A DNA stretch of 64,000 nucleotides from Sphingobacteriaceae bacterium. Lineage in GTDB: Bacteria; Bacteroidota; Bacteroidia; B-17B0; Aurantibacillaceae. The position numbers and the translations under genes are program-made. The notes beneath the pieces were generated by a model, which worked only from the letters and a program-made list of their open reading frames with translations, was not told the origin of the DNA and did not search any database. Location: positions 310,001 through 374,000 of the forward strand of contig JADJMM010000004.1 of NCBI GenBank assembly GCA_016709575.1, read 5' to 3'. Shown piece by piece: positions 28,889 through 40,075 of this stretch (within the stretch, counting starts at the first letter, position 1; every line of letters begins with the position of its first letter).

Positions 28889-30956
28889 ATGCTTAGAAAA
28901 TATATATCAGGATTACTATTCTTACTTTTTTCATTTGGATTTCTGAATGCACAGAAACAATATGTAACCTGGACTTATTCCCAAAAAAAGATTAGTGCTG
29001 ATGAATTCGAATTAAGTTTCAAAGCTAAAATTGAGCCGACCTGGCATTTATATTCTCAAATAGAGTCTATTGGTGAAACTGTTCCTCTTCCCACCATTTT
29101 TGAGTTTGATAAATCGAAAGATTATAAATTAATTGGAAAAACTTCTGAACCAAAACCTATTGAACATGCTGAACCCGTTTTCGATAATGCGGTTATGCGT
29201 TATTTCGAAAACACAGCCACTTCAAACAAAAATAAAAGCCTTAACCGACAAACCTTTTGTTGTGAAAGGAATAATTGATGGTATGGCTTGTAACGAAACT
29301 CAATGTCAAAAATTTTCACCTGCACCAGAATTCAGCTTTAAAATAGAAGGTGCAGAGGTAGCTGCTAATACAGAAACAACATCCGCAGAAACCCCTACAA
29401 TAGCGGTTGACACACCTGCAATTGCACAAACTAATTCCATTACTCCTGATAATATTAAACCTGATTCAGAACATAAACTTTCCGAACTACAACCAAAAGA
29501 TACAAGTAACGATAAAAGTTTTTGGGGTTTATTTATTGCGGGATTTTAGGAGGCTCTTAGCTCTTCTAACGCCATGCGTTTTCCCAATGATACCAATGAC
29601 AGTTAGTTTTTTCACTAAACAAAGTAAAACTAAAGCGCAAGGAATACGCAACGCCTTAATTTATTCAATTTCAATTATTGTTATTTATGTTGTATTAGGA
29701 TTAGGCGTGACATTGATTTTTGGTACAGATGCTATGAATAATTTAGCAACTAATGTTTGGTTTAACTTAGCCTTCTTTGTTTTATTAGTTGTGTTTGCTA
29801 TTTCCTTTTTAGGTGCATTCGAAATCACTTTACCATCAGCATTCGTAAATAAAATGGATGCGAAATCTGACAAAGGTGGTTTGGTTGGGATTTTCTTTAT
29901 GGCCTTTACCTTAGGCTTAGTTTCGTTTTCATGCACCGGACCAATTATTGGAACTTTACTAGTACAAGCAGGTGCAACAGGCGCATTAGCTGGTCCGTTT
30001 TTTGGAATGTTTGGTTTTTCATTAGCACTTGCTCTGCCTTTTGGTTTATTTGCAGCGTTCCCCGGTTGGTTAAATTCATTACCAAAATCAGGCGGTTGGC
30101 TAAACTCTGTAAAAGTTGTTTTAGGATTTTTAGAACTGGCTTTAGCGATGAAGTTTTTATCGAACGCTGATTTAGTTGTACAAGCCGGAATTATTACACG
30201 CGAAGTATTCATTGTGATTTGGATTGTAGTTTTTGCTTTATTAGGCGCTTATTTAATGGGCTGGTTCAAATTATCACACGATAGTGATGTAAAACATATT
30301 TCTGTAACACGATTAATGATTGCTATTTTATCTTTCTCTTTCACTATTTATTTAGTTCCCGGATTATGGGGCGCTCCATTAAAATTAATAAGCGGTTTTC
30401 CTCCTCCCGATTTTTATAGCGAATCACCTGAAGGTTTTGGTGGAAGAAAAACAGAAAACGCAACTTCAAATGAAAAACATTCTGATTTACCGGAACATGC
30501 GCACCGCGGACCAAATGGAATTCCTGCATTCAACGATTATTATCACGGACTAGCATACGCTAAAAAAGTAAATAAACCTGTTATGATTGATTTTACAGGA
30601 TGGGCTTGCGTTAACTGCCGTAAAATGGAAGGACAAGTTTGGAGTGATTCAGATGTGAAACGAAAACTTAGTGAAGATTTTGTTTTAATTTCTCTTTACG
30701 TTGATGATAAAAAACTTTGCCTGAAGAATTACAAACTGAAGTAGTTTGGAATGGCTCGAAACGTAAATTAAAAACTGTTGGCGACCGCTGGAGCTACTTA
30801 CAAAACACTAAATACTTATCAAGCACACAACCTCAATATTGGATATTAGATGGAGATGAAAACCATTATAGCGATTCAACCAGCTACGATCCGGATATCG
30901 CCAAATACATTCAATGGTTAGATAAAGGATTGGAAAAATATAAAGCGAAAAAATAA
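28889..30956 (+). CDS. dsbD: Thiol:disulfide interchange protein DsbD (frame broken)
   Basis: DsbD of 689 residues after correction of four one-base errors: an extra A in 29228-29232, two losses near 29544-29553, and one lost A in 30709-30714. The ATG at 28889 gives a proper signal peptide (MLRKYISGLLFLLFSFGFLNA). Order: N-terminal alpha domain with MACNETQCQKFSP; a low-complexity Thr/Ala/Pro linker (about 155-205); the eight-helix beta domain with LLALLTPCVFPMIPMTVSFF and LVSFSCTGPIIG, the two redox cysteines; and a thioredoxin-like gamma domain with GWACVNCRKMEGQVW. It moves electrons from cytoplasmic thioredoxin to the periplasm. It ends at a bidirectional terminator. Confidence 0.93.
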
Positions 30957-30970
30957 AACACCTTCATAAA

Positions 30971-30998
30971 AAAAGCCCCTGATTTTTCAGGGGCTTTT
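30971..30998. terminator. Bidirectional terminator between dsbD and the 31002 gene
   Basis: AAAAGCCCCTGA and TCAGGGGCTTTT form a perfect 12-bp stem with a 4-base loop, with A and T runs on opposite sides. It is placed between two converging genes. Confidence 0.92.
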
Positions 30999-31001
30999 CT
31001 T

Positions 31002-34000
31002 TTATTCCTTAATCACTTTTATTAATTCAGGCTTCCCGTCTTTAGGCATAAGTCTGATAAAGTACATTCCGTTTGCTAATTCTTCAATATTTAAATCGTG
31101 TGATTTACTTGAAGAGTTGAAATTGATAATGTGTTTCTGAACCACTTTTCCAATAGCATCTACTACTTCTGTAGTCACCTGCTCTGAAACATCACTTGTA
31201 GTATTGATTGTTACTTTACCACTTGTCGGATTTGGATATACAAAGTAATTTGAACCACCACTTACAACTTCATTTATACCTGTACAAACACTAACAGTTA
31301 TTGTTTTGGTGGTTGAATTAGAACAACCTGTTGTTGAGTTAGTATAAGAATATGTTGTTGTATATGTTCCTGCAATAGCTTGAGTTGTAAAAGTAGTTCC
31401 CACTACACCAGGACCTGAATAAACACCGCCTGATGGAGATCCAGTTAAAGTTACACTCACTCCGCCTGATGAAATTGTACAAGCTGTATTTGATGAACTA
31501 GCTAAAGTTAAACTTGGAAGCGCATTCACATTAACAATTGCTGTTCTTGTGCTACTACATAATCCACTCGAACCAGTAACTGTATATATAGTTGTAATAG
31601 TAGGAGTGACATTAATAGAGTTTGTGGTTGCGCTTGTATTCCAACTGTAAGTTGAAGCACCACTTGCAATTAAATTAACAGAGTTGCCATTACAAATTGT
31701 TGCACTGTTAACAGTAACTGTTGGACTTAGACTAACAGTTATTGAACGTACCGTTTGTCCAACACATCCATTAGAACCTAAACCAATTAAAGTATAAGTA
31801 ATGTTTCCTGTTGGTGAAGGCGCAATTGGATTTCCTGTAATACTTCCCGGCATCCATGTATACGACGCAGCTCCTGATCCTGTTAATGTTGTTGATTGTC
31901 CCGCACAAATATTAGTACTACTTGCAGTTGCTGTTACAGATGGTAATGAATTAACTGTAACCGAACGCACCGAAGTATTTGTACAACCATTTACATCAGT
32001 ACCTGTAACAGTATATGTTGTATTTAAGGTTGGAGTTGCTGTAACACTAGCGCCAGATAAACTTCCGGGCATCCATGTATAAGTTGAAGCACCACTTGCA
32101 ATTAATGAAGCATTAGAACCCGCACAAACAACACTACTACTTGATGAAGTATTAATTGTTGGAAGTGCATTTACTGTAATTGTTTTTGTAAATACATTTT
32201 TACAACCATTAGCAGCTGTTCCTGTTGTTGTATAAGCAGTAGTTAAAGTTGGACTAACTGAAATACTTGTTGTTGTTGCTGATGTACTCCAAACATAAGT
32301 TAAAGCACCGGTTCCTGTTAAGTTAACTGATGAGCCAGCACAAATTGCATTTGAACCAGTAATGGATACAGTAGGTAAAGCATTAATAGCAACGTTTGCA
32401 ATTGCATTACTTGAACAACCTGCAGTTGTGCCTGTAACTGTATATGTTGTTGGTGATGAAGGAGTGTAAGTTGCAGAAGCACCTGTTCCGCCACCACTTG
32501 TCCAGCTATACGTTGTTCCACCACTCGCCGTGAATGTTACTGGAGAACCAGCACAAACAGTTTGTGATGCACTTGAAATATTTACAGTTGGTGATGCATT
32601 AACTGTAACTGAACGCACAGAAGTATTTGTACAACCATTTACATCACTACCAGTAACAGTATAAGTTGTATTTAAGGTTGGAGTTGTGGTTACTGTTGCA
32701 CCCGATAAACTTCCCGGCATCCATGTATAAGTTGAAGCACCGCTCGCAATTAATGATGCGTTAGTACCCGAACATATTACACTACTACTTGATGAAGTAC
32801 TAATTGTTGGAAGTGCATTTACTGTAATTGTTTTTGTAAATACATTTTTACAACCATTAGCAGCTGTTCCTGTTGTAGTGTAGGCTGTAGTTAAAGTTGG
32901 ACTAACTGAAATACTTGTTGTGGTTGCCGATGTACTCCACGTATAAGTTAAAGCACCTGTTCCTGTTAAGTTAACTGATGAACCTGCACAAATTGCATTT
33001 GAACCAGTTATAGAAACTGTTGGCAACGCATTTATTGCAACGTTTGCAATTGCATTACTTGAACAACCTGCTGTTGTACCGATAACCGTATAGGTTGTTG
33101 GAGTTGTAGGTGTATAAGTTGCAGAAACTCCTGTTCCACCACCACTTGTCCAACTATATGTTGTTCCACCACTGGCAGTAAATGTTACTGGTGAACCTGC
33201 ACAAACTGTTTGTGATGCACTAGAAATGTTTATGGTTGGTGTTGCTCCAATAGATATTGTTTGAGAAGTTGGAGAACCTGGTCCAGCACCATTAGAAGCA
33301 GTTAATGTAACAGTATATGTTCCACCTGTTGTAAAATTCATTGTTGGATTTTGTAAAGTCGGTGTTGTTACTGTTACACCTGCACTCGGACTAACTGTCC
33401 AAGTCCAACTTGTTGGAGCATTTGTTGATTGATCTGTAAATGCAACGTTTTGACCTGCACATAAACCTACTGCTGCAACTGAGAAACTTGAAGCCGGAGG
33501 TGCAGAAGCAATTACATCTACCATCCAAACACCGCGACCATAACTTGCCGCAACTAATTTTGTTGGATTTGCCGGAGAAATTTCCATATCAAATATTGGC
33601 ATGTTTGGTAAACCGGTATTATATAAAGTCCAAGTTCCCATTAGATTATCTCTGTAATAAACCCCAACATCCATACCAACATAAACTAAATCATTTGTAC
33701 CAACCTGATAAACCGAACAGTTTGCAGGAAGGTTCGGTAAATTAGAAGTGTAGTTGGTCCATGTAGATCCACCATTAGTTGACATAAATACTTTGTTTCC
33801 TGCTGAATAACCACTTAAGGTCACCCATAATTTATTAGCATCCGTTGGAGAAACAGTTATAAATGTTGGAGCGCCACTTCCAACAGGAACAGTTCCTGTA
33901 ATATTAGTCCAAGTTGCTCCTTGGTCAGTAGTTTTCCAAAGTGTTGTTCCCTTGATAACATATACAATTTGATTATTTGTTGGAGCTACAGCGAACTCAA

Positions 34001-35775
34001 CAATGGTTGAAGTACCCGTCATTGAACCAGTTGTTGCTGTAAAATTAGCTCCATTATTGGTTGATCTGAACATTTGTGACCGAGCTGCCCAAGCAACTGT
34101 TGATGTAACCGGGTCTTGTTTCCAAGGAGAAACCCAATTTCCAGTTCCGGAAAACCCGCCTGGGGTAGACCAAGATGCTCCACCATTTGTTGATCGTTGA
34201 AATTGTCCGCTATAATACGAAGCAAACATATTGCTGTTGTTGGCGCGATCAATCCAACAATCCATTCCATCGCCACCCATTCGTGCTTGGTATGTTGTAC
34301 CATTCCACCAACTGGTTCCGTTATCCTGATGACCTGTTAACCAAAAATTAGCAGTTAATGCTGATGTACCAATTTTATAAATCTGTGAGATGTTCATTGT
34401 ACCTGAAATTTCAGTCCATGTTGCACCGCTACGACGGTAAATTGTTCCGTCATTAGTATTAAATAAAGTTCCTGCTGCGTCGTATTCTAAATCGTGATGA
34501 TCAGCATGAGTAAATGGAGCACCTGAACCTGTCCAGTGACCATAAATCGACCAAGCACTTCCTCCGTTTGTTGTTCTCCAAACATTCACGCCTCCAACAA
34601 CCACTTCATCTTGATTTAATGGTGATGCAGCTATACATAAATCATACCATGATTGCCCACCTGTATCACTTCCTGTATTACTCCATCCTAATAAATTAGG
34701 TGTTGTTGCCATTGTTGAAAAACTTGTACCACTATTAGTAGAACGATAAAATCCTTGGAATCCACTATTAGTGCTTGATCCCGCTAAAACGTAAACATAA
34801 TTTGGGTTAGCAGGAGTAACAGCCACTGCCATTCGGTTAACACCTGTAGTAGGAATACCAGCACTCACTTGTGTCCATGTAGCGCCGTTGTTAGTAGAAA
34901 TTCTAAATGTTGCGCCACCGGCATAAACTATATTTGAGTTACCTGGCATAAATTCTAAATCATGTGTGCTTGTTGCATACACTTGAGTCCAAGTTGTTCC
35001 ACCATTTGTGGTTCTGTAAATACCAATATTTGTAGCTGCCATTACAATTTGAGTATTTGTTGGATCGATAATTAGTTTGCGGATTAAACGTCCTTGATTA
35101 ACAGTCCAAACCATTCCGGTTGCAACCCAAGTTAAACCACCATCTGTTGATTTTAAAACACCAATTGAATATGTATCTCCAGCATCTCCGTCGCCGGTTG
35201 CCAAATACATAATGTTTGGATTGGTTGGATCAATAACTAAATCCGAACAACCAATAACTTGTAATAAATCAGTATTTGTAGTCCAACTTGTTCCGCCATT
35301 GGTAGACTTCCATAAACCTCCTGCGGGAGCGCCAACAAATAATGTGTTAGATCCTGCAGGATGGATGGTTACAAAATTAATTCGGCCCGATTTTAAAAAT
35401 TGTCCGCCTGCTGAACCTGCTATTGCACCCATCGGACCAACTGCTGTCCAAGTTGTAGATGCAATCAAATTAGGGTTAGAAGTTTTTTGTGTTGAATTAG
35501 CTTGCAAAAAACTTTCGAAATTTTGCATATTCTGACTAGGCAGCGTTAAGTTCCCACTTGGATAAACACGTTGCTCCATGTAATGTTCCCATCGCTTAAA
35601 CTGCTTCCAGCCTTTACCTTTTTCGGTATTATCGTGGGTAGACCAATAGGTATTAAACTCTTTTTGGATATCGTAAAAATTTGCTCCGGGTTGAAGCATT
35701 TTTTCTGTCCATTCTTGTGAAATAATATTCAAGCTTAAAAGCTTAAAATGAAAAAAAGCGAAGATTTTTTTTCAT
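31002..35775 (-). CDS. Giant T9SS type A protein: BNR/sortilin-like propeller, PKD and Ig-like repeats (frameshift in signal peptide)
   Basis: Secreted protein of about 1590 residues. The start is the ATG at 35775: an 8-T run (35765-35772 on the plus strand) must be seven to join the signal peptide (MKKIFAFFHFKLLSLN) to the long frame. Residues ~70-770 hold BNR/Asp-box beta-propeller repeats (LWKSTNGGTSWT, FRSTNNGANFT, WKTTDQGATWT). A PKD domain (about 780-860) follows, then about eight Ig-like repeats with CAGSPVTFTASGG or CAGSSVNLTGTGA signatures. The last ~80 residues (NYFVYPNPTSGKVTI...GMYFIRLMPKDGKPELIKVIKE) are a type A sorting domain for T9SS export and surface anchoring. The substrate is not known; propellers of this class bind or cleave glycans. 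Two 648-bp near-identical tandem units lie in the Ig-like part. Confidence 0.9.
31951..33246 (-). repeat. Tandem duplication of a 648-bp, three-domain Ig-like unit
   Basis: Two adjacent copies (about 31951-32598 and 32599-33246) are near-identical in DNA, including silent sites. For example the stretch beginning GAAGTATTTGTACAACCATT occurs at 31972 and again at 32620. The period is 648 bp, or 216 residues, so the frame is kept. Each copy encodes three Ig-like modules. Confidence 0.9.
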
Positions 35776-35884
35776 GCGGTAATTTTTTAGTTTAGTAATG
35801 ATAATAAATCAAGGTCTCAAAGTCAATACCTCGGAAAGCCAAATTCGATGAAAGCGAGAATAATTCGACTAAATTTTTGGGTTC

Positions 35885-36451
35885 CTAAAAGCTCCCAACG
35901 AAACCAATTTGAATAATTGGATTGGGGTATGGGGAAAGTGGTGTATCATTCAAATTCCACAAGCCGGAAGCGGCGCAATAAATATTATCGCTTATAGGGT
36001 AGCGTAAACCACCTCCAACTAAAATATTTTCAATCCAAATTCTGGCGTTTGGTTTATAGGAATAAGGATTATCTCTGTTGATTCTATCATAACCCGCTTG
36101 TAAATAAACATTTTCTAAAATAAAATAACGAGCCATTACTCTACCACCATAAAAATTAACGCTGTATTTGTAATTATTATAACGGTAACTGTAGTAGTTA
36201 TAAATAGCACCGACGCCTACCGAAAATCTCTCGGTTACTTTATAGCCTATTAGTGGAGAGGCGTCAATAAAAGTGGGATTCCCTATCCAAGCTCCAACTG
36301 TACCGCCCCAAAATAAACGATCTATAAATGGTTTTTCATTTTTAGGTTTTCTGGGTTTTGAAATTGAATCTGATTGGGCAACACAAAACATTACAGCCAG
36401 ATTAAAACTTAACAGAAAAATAAAAAATCTTTTATGTGAGTTAAAATGCAT
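35885..36451 (-). CDS. Small outer-membrane beta-barrel-like protein
   Basis: A 188-residue exported protein that I cannot assign to a named family. A signal peptide (ending FCVAQ) is followed by a short charged linker (DSISKPRKPKNEKPF) and about 140 residues of alternating hydrophobic/polar strands rich in Tyr and Gly, such as VGVGAIYNYYSYRYNNYKY and NFYGGRVMARYFI. It ends IIQIGFVGSF with a terminal Phe, the usual signal for outer-membrane barrel insertion. The size fits an eight-stranded barrel. It is divergent from the SDR gene, with start codons 42 bp apart. Confidence 0.7.
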   Translation of the reverse strand: MHFNSHKRFFIFLLSFNLAVMFCVAQSDSISKPRKPKNEKPFIDRLFWGGTVGAWIGNPTFIDASPLIGYKVTERFSVGVGAIYNYYSYRYNNYKYSVNFYGGRVMARYFILENVYLQAGYDRINRDNPYSYKPNARIWIENILVGGGLRYPISDNIYCAASGLWNLNDTPLSPYPNPIIQIGFVGSF

Positions 36452-36493
36452 TGTGTTTTTTAGCCGTATATTCGTGCTACAAATCTACGCAAT

Positions 36494-37189
36494 ATGTTTA
36501 TAGTAGTTACAGGTGCCTCCAAAGGAATAGGGTTAGAAATTGTTAAACAATTTTTGGTAGACGAAGAAAATACCGTTTTGGCTGTTTCCAGAAGCTCTAA
36601 AGAGTTAACATCTCTTCATAAAAATCATCCTAACAATTTAATTACTGTTTTTGGGGATTTAAATAAAACGCCTACCCAGAACAGAATTCTCACTATTATC
36701 AAAAATAAAAAAGTTCAATTAGATATTTTAATTAATAATGCCGGCACCATTGTAAATAAACCTTTCGAAAAGATAACATCAAAGGAATTAACTTATATCT
36801 ACAGCGTAAATGTGTTTGCGCCATTTTTACTCATACAAAAATTATTACCAGTACTTGGTAAAAAAAATAAATCACACATCGTTAATATTAGCAGTATGGG
36901 TGGTGTTCAAGGAAGTTCAAAATTTCCAGGACTTAGCGCCTACTCTTCTTCAAAATCTGCTTTAGCAGGATTAACAGAATGTTTAGCTGAGGAATTTAAA
37001 GACAAAAATATTTCCGTTAATTGCTTAGCGTTAGGCGCTGTACAAACTGAAATGCTAAGCAAAGCTTTTCCGGGCTACAAAGCCCCACTTCAACCTAAAC
37101 AAATGGCTAATTTTATTATAGATTTTGCTTTAACAGGACATCAATATTTTAACGGAAAAATAATTCCCGTTTCATCAACAACACCATAA
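36494..37189 (+). CDS. SDR family NAD(P)-dependent oxidoreductase
   Basis: A 231-residue classical short-chain dehydrogenase/reductase. The Rossmann cofactor motif TGASKGIG is at 6-13, the structural NNAG at 81-84, and the catalytic Ser-Tyr-Lys set at Ser133/134, Tyr150 and Lys154 (YSSSK). The C-terminal part (NCLALGAVQTEM) is normal. The substrate cannot be read from sequence. The stop is one base before the ATG of the next gene, and the TonB-dependent receptor follows with a one-base overlap, so the three are surely one operon. The pairing of a cytoplasmic reductase with outer-membrane uptake hints at metabolism of an imported compound, but this is inference. Confidence 0.93.
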   Translation: MFIVVTGASKGIGLEIVKQFLVDEENTVLAVSRSSKELTSLHKNHPNNLITVFGDLNKTPTQNRILTIIKNKKVQLDILINNAGTIVNKPFEKITSKELTYIYSVNVFAPFLLIQKLLPVLGKKNKSHIVNISSMGGVQGSSKFPGLSAYSSSKSALAGLTECLAEEFKDKNISVNCLALGAVQTEMLSKAFPGYKAPLQPKQMANFIIDFALTGHQYFNGKIIPVSSTTP

Positions 37190-37190
37190 T

Positions 37191-37649
37191 ATGAAAGCAT
37201 TATTTTTTCTATTACTTCCTTTTAGTTTGTTTGCTCAAACCAAAGTGAATGTTCAGATTTTACAAAAACAAACCTACTGCGGTGGCGCCAGACCCAATCC
37301 TGAAATTCTTGCTGACTTAGAAAAGCCAAAACCTTTCGCCAATAAAAAATTAGTTATTGTTTCGGCTAATGGAAAAATTTGCAAAACAACAACTAATGCA
37401 AATGGTTATTTAAAAATAAAATTAAAAGTCGGCTCCTATAAAGTTTATGAAGCGTGGCGCTATAATAAACAAACGCCAGACGGCACTGACGCAAAAAATT
37501 TTGACACCGAGTGTTTAAAACAAGCTTGGGGAAAAGTTGATATGACTATCGACGCACAAAAAAAATCACAAAGTGTAAAGATTGAAATTGATGATGCGTA
37601 TTGCAATCACACTATTCCTTGTCTGCTAAATCCACAGTACCCACAATAA
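37191..37649 (+). CDS. Small secreted protein with a CGGARP motif
   Basis: A 152-residue exported protein of unknown function. A short signal peptide (MKALFFLLLPFSLFAQ) precedes a compact domain with four cysteines: YCGGARPNPEIL near residue 30, KICKTTTNANGYLKIKLKVGSYKVYEAW resembling a carboxypeptidase-regulatory/Ig-like fold, TECLKQAW, and CNHTIPCLLNP at the C-terminus. The Cys pairs could form disulfides in the periplasm. Its stop overlaps the start of the TonB-dependent receptor (TAATG), so translation is coupled; an accessory or plug-associated role is possible. Confidence 0.75.
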   Translation: MKALFFLLLPFSLFAQTKVNVQILQKQTYCGGARPNPEILADLEKPKPFANKKLVIVSANGKICKTTTNANGYLKIKLKVGSYKVYEAWRYNKQTPDGTDAKNFDTECLKQAWGKVDMTIDAQKKSQSVKIEIDDAYCNHTIPCLLNPQYPQ

Positions 37650-40012
37650 TGAAAAGGTTTGTTCTCATAGTTTTTCTATTTTCTTGTTTTGTTTTTAATG
37701 CGCAAACTTTAAAACAAACTGTTCGTGGTGTTGTAATTGATAAACAAACGCAAAGTCCTTTACCCGGTGCAGTTGTCGCTGTACTAAACACCAATCCAAT
37801 CAAAGCCGTTATCACCGATGAGAATGGAAAGTTTCGTTTAGATAGTATTACATTAGGACGATGGGCTATAAAAATTTCTTTAATTAGCTACAAAGAAAAA
37901 TCTCAAACTGTAATTTTAAGTAGCGGTAAAGAAACAGTCTTAAATATTGAATTGGAAGAAAACGCGGTGCAAGCTAATGAAGTTACTATTGTTGCTGAAC
38001 AAGATAAAACCAAAACCAATAATAAAATGTCAACGGTGAGCTCACGCGTTTTCTCTGCAGAAGACGCTTCTCGTTATGCCGGAAGTCGTAATGACCCTGC
38101 GCGTATGGCCGCCAACTTTGCCGGAGTTAGTGGTGCTAATGATAGTAGAAACGATATTATTATTAGAGGAAATTCGCCTCTTGGAATTTTATGGCGATTA
38201 AATGGTTTAGATATTCCAAACCCTAATCACTTTGGTTCTTTGGGTTCAACAGGTGGGCCAATCAGCATTCTAAACAATAACACTTTAGATAATTCTGATT
38301 TTATGACGGGGGCTTTTCCTGCGGATTATGGCAATGCAACGGCTGGTGTTTTCGATTTAAAAATGCGTTCGGGTAATAATGAGAAATATGAATTCTTAAC
38401 GCAAATCGGTTTCAATGGTTTTGAATTAGGCGCAGAAGGTCCTTTCTCGAAAAAGAAAAAAGCAGGTTCGTTTTTAATTAATTACCGTTACTCTACACTC
38501 TCCGCATTTAAATATTTAGGGTTAGATTTTGGAACAGGCGACGCTGTACCACAATATCAGGATTTAACTTTTAAAGCTGATTTCCCCACTAAAAAATTAG
38601 GGAAATTCTCTGTTTGGGGTATAGGCGGACTCAGTTATGTGGAACTTCTTTCAAGTCAGCAATCCAAAAAAAATAATTTATACGGGTATAGTGGTCGCGA
38701 TACTTATTTTAAAGCGAATGTTGGAGCAGCAGGAATTTCTCATACGTATTTATTGAATTCAAGTTCTTACACCAAATTTAATATTGGCACTAGCGGCCAA
38801 ATAAATTTTATTCAAGCTGATAGAATTGATACCAATACTAATCCTTACACTATAAATCCTGAGTACAGAAATAATTCGAGCACAGTAAAATATTCGGCTA
38901 ACTTCACTTACAACAAAAAATTTAACTCGCGTAATTTCATAAATGTTGGAGCTTACTACGATTTATTTTACACTACGTTTATTGATAGCACTAACAATTT
39001 TGATAGTTTAGGTTTTATTACTTTACGTGATTACAAAGGAGAAACTTCGTTAGGAAGAGTGTTTTTTCAATGGCAACATAAATTCAATGATAAACTCACT
39101 TTGAATACGGGTGTTAGCTACCAATATTTTTTACTCAATTCAGCGCAAGCTCCTGAACCACGCTTAGGACTAAAATATTCAATAAACAGCAAACAAACTT
39201 TAAGTTTCGGGGCAGGGATGCACAGTCAGGTTCAACCTTTGTATTTATATTTTGCTACTTCAAAAACAACACAAGGCAATGTTGAAACTAATAGGAATTT
39301 AGATTTTACAAGAGCTATCCATGGTATTTTAGCTTATGATGTGAACATCGCTAATAACGTTCGTATTAAAACAGAATTTTATTATCAATACATGTATGGC
39401 GTTCCTGTTCGAAGCCGTAAAGATTATTTTTCAGCCATTAATTTAGGAGCAGATTTTAATAGTCCGAATGTGGATAGTTTAGTGAGTAACGGTACCGGCG
39501 AAAATTATGGTGTTGAATTAACCATCGAGAAGTTTTATAGCAAGGGGTATTACTTTTTAATTACGGGCTCCGTTTTCCAAAGTAAATATGTTGGAAGTGA
39601 TAAAGTTTACCGCAACTCCGCGTTTAATGGAAATTATGTTTTTAACGCCTTAGGTGGAAAAGAATTTAAAATTAAAGAGAAACATATTATTGGATTAGAT
39701 GTGAAATTCACTTATGCAGGTGGTAAACGTTATGTACCGATTGATTTAGCAGCCTCTATTGCTTATGGTGATGAAGTCAGAGACGGAACACAAGCCTATA
39801 CAAAACAATATTCTGAATATTTTAGGATGGATGTTAAGCCATCGTACAGATTAAACACTAAACGGTTTACACATGAAGTAAGTGTGGATATTCAAAACAT
39901 TACTCAACACGACAATGTGTTTCAACAAATTTACGACCTCAACACTAAGAGCATAAAAACCGATTACCAGTTAAAGTTCTTTATTATTCCGCAATATAAG
40001 TTGACGTTTTAG
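37649..40012 (+). CDS. TonB-dependent receptor with CarboxypepD_reg-like domain
   Basis: Outer-membrane receptor of 787 residues. The ATG at 37649 overlaps the previous stop and gives a clean signal peptide (MKRFVLIVFLFSCFVFNAQ). Residues ~25-105 are a CarboxypepD_reg-like domain (RGVVIDKQTQSPLPGAVV, ITDENGKFRLDSI). The plug (~130-260) shows NDIIIRGNSPLGILWRLNGL and GAFPADYGNATAGVFDLKM, and a 22-stranded barrel follows, ending IIPQYKLTF with terminal Phe. It imports a ligand with TonB-ExbBD energy. No SusD-like gene is next to it, so it is not a standard glycan (SusCD) system. Confidence 0.93.
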   Translation: MKRFVLIVFLFSCFVFNAQTLKQTVRGVVIDKQTQSPLPGAVVAVLNTNPIKAVITDENGKFRLDSITLGRWAIKISLISYKEKSQTVILSSGKETVLNIELEENAVQANEVTIVAEQDKTKTNNKMSTVSSRVFSAEDASRYAGSRNDPARMAANFAGVSGANDSRNDIIIRGNSPLGILWRLNGLDIPNPNHFGSLGSTGGPISILNNNTLDNSDFMTGAFPADYGNATAGVFDLKMRSGNNEKYEFLTQIGFNGFELGAEGPFSKKKKAGSFLINYRYSTLSAFKYLGLDFGTGDAVPQYQDLTFKADFPTKKLGKFSVWGIGGLSYVELLSSQQSKKNNLYGYSGRDTYFKANVGAAGISHTYLLNSSSYTKFNIGTSGQINFIQADRIDTNTNPYTINPEYRNNSSTVKYSANFTYNKKFNSRNFINVGAYYDLFYTTFIDSTNNFDSLGFITLRDYKGETSLGRVFFQWQHKFNDKLTLNTGVSYQYFLLNSAQAPEPRLGLKYSINSKQTLSFGAGMHSQVQPLYLYFATSKTTQGNVETNRNLDFTRAIHGILAYDVNIANNVRIKTEFYYQYMYGVPVRSRKDYFSAINLGADFNSPNVDSLVSNGTGENYGVELTIEKFYSKGYYFLITGSVFQSKYVGSDKVYRNSAFNGNYVFNALGGKEFKIKEKHIIGLDVKFTYAGGKRYVPIDLAASIAYGDEVRDGTQAYTKQYSEYFRMDVKPSYRLNTKRFTHEVSVDIQNITQHDNVFQQIYDLNTKSIKTDYQLKFFIIPQYKLTF

Positions 40013-40075
40013 AAATGATAAATGTTGAATTAATTGCATTTCAATTCATCATCCAACATTTAAAATTCAACATTC

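Noticed and set aside
29685..30212. Open frame on the minus strand within dsbD
   Set aside because: It is antisense to the membrane domain of DsbD, has no family resemblance and reflects biased codon use of the real gene.
31900..33250. Regularly repeated sequence that could be taken for a CRISPR array or satellite
   Set aside because: The units are long, coding, in frame and encode Ig-like domains; there are no short palindromic repeats with unique spacers and no cas genes.
37649..40012. SusC/SusD polysaccharide utilisation locus
   Set aside because: No SusD-like lipoprotein, glycoside hydrolase or sensor gene is adjacent, and the operon partners are an SDR and a small secreted protein.
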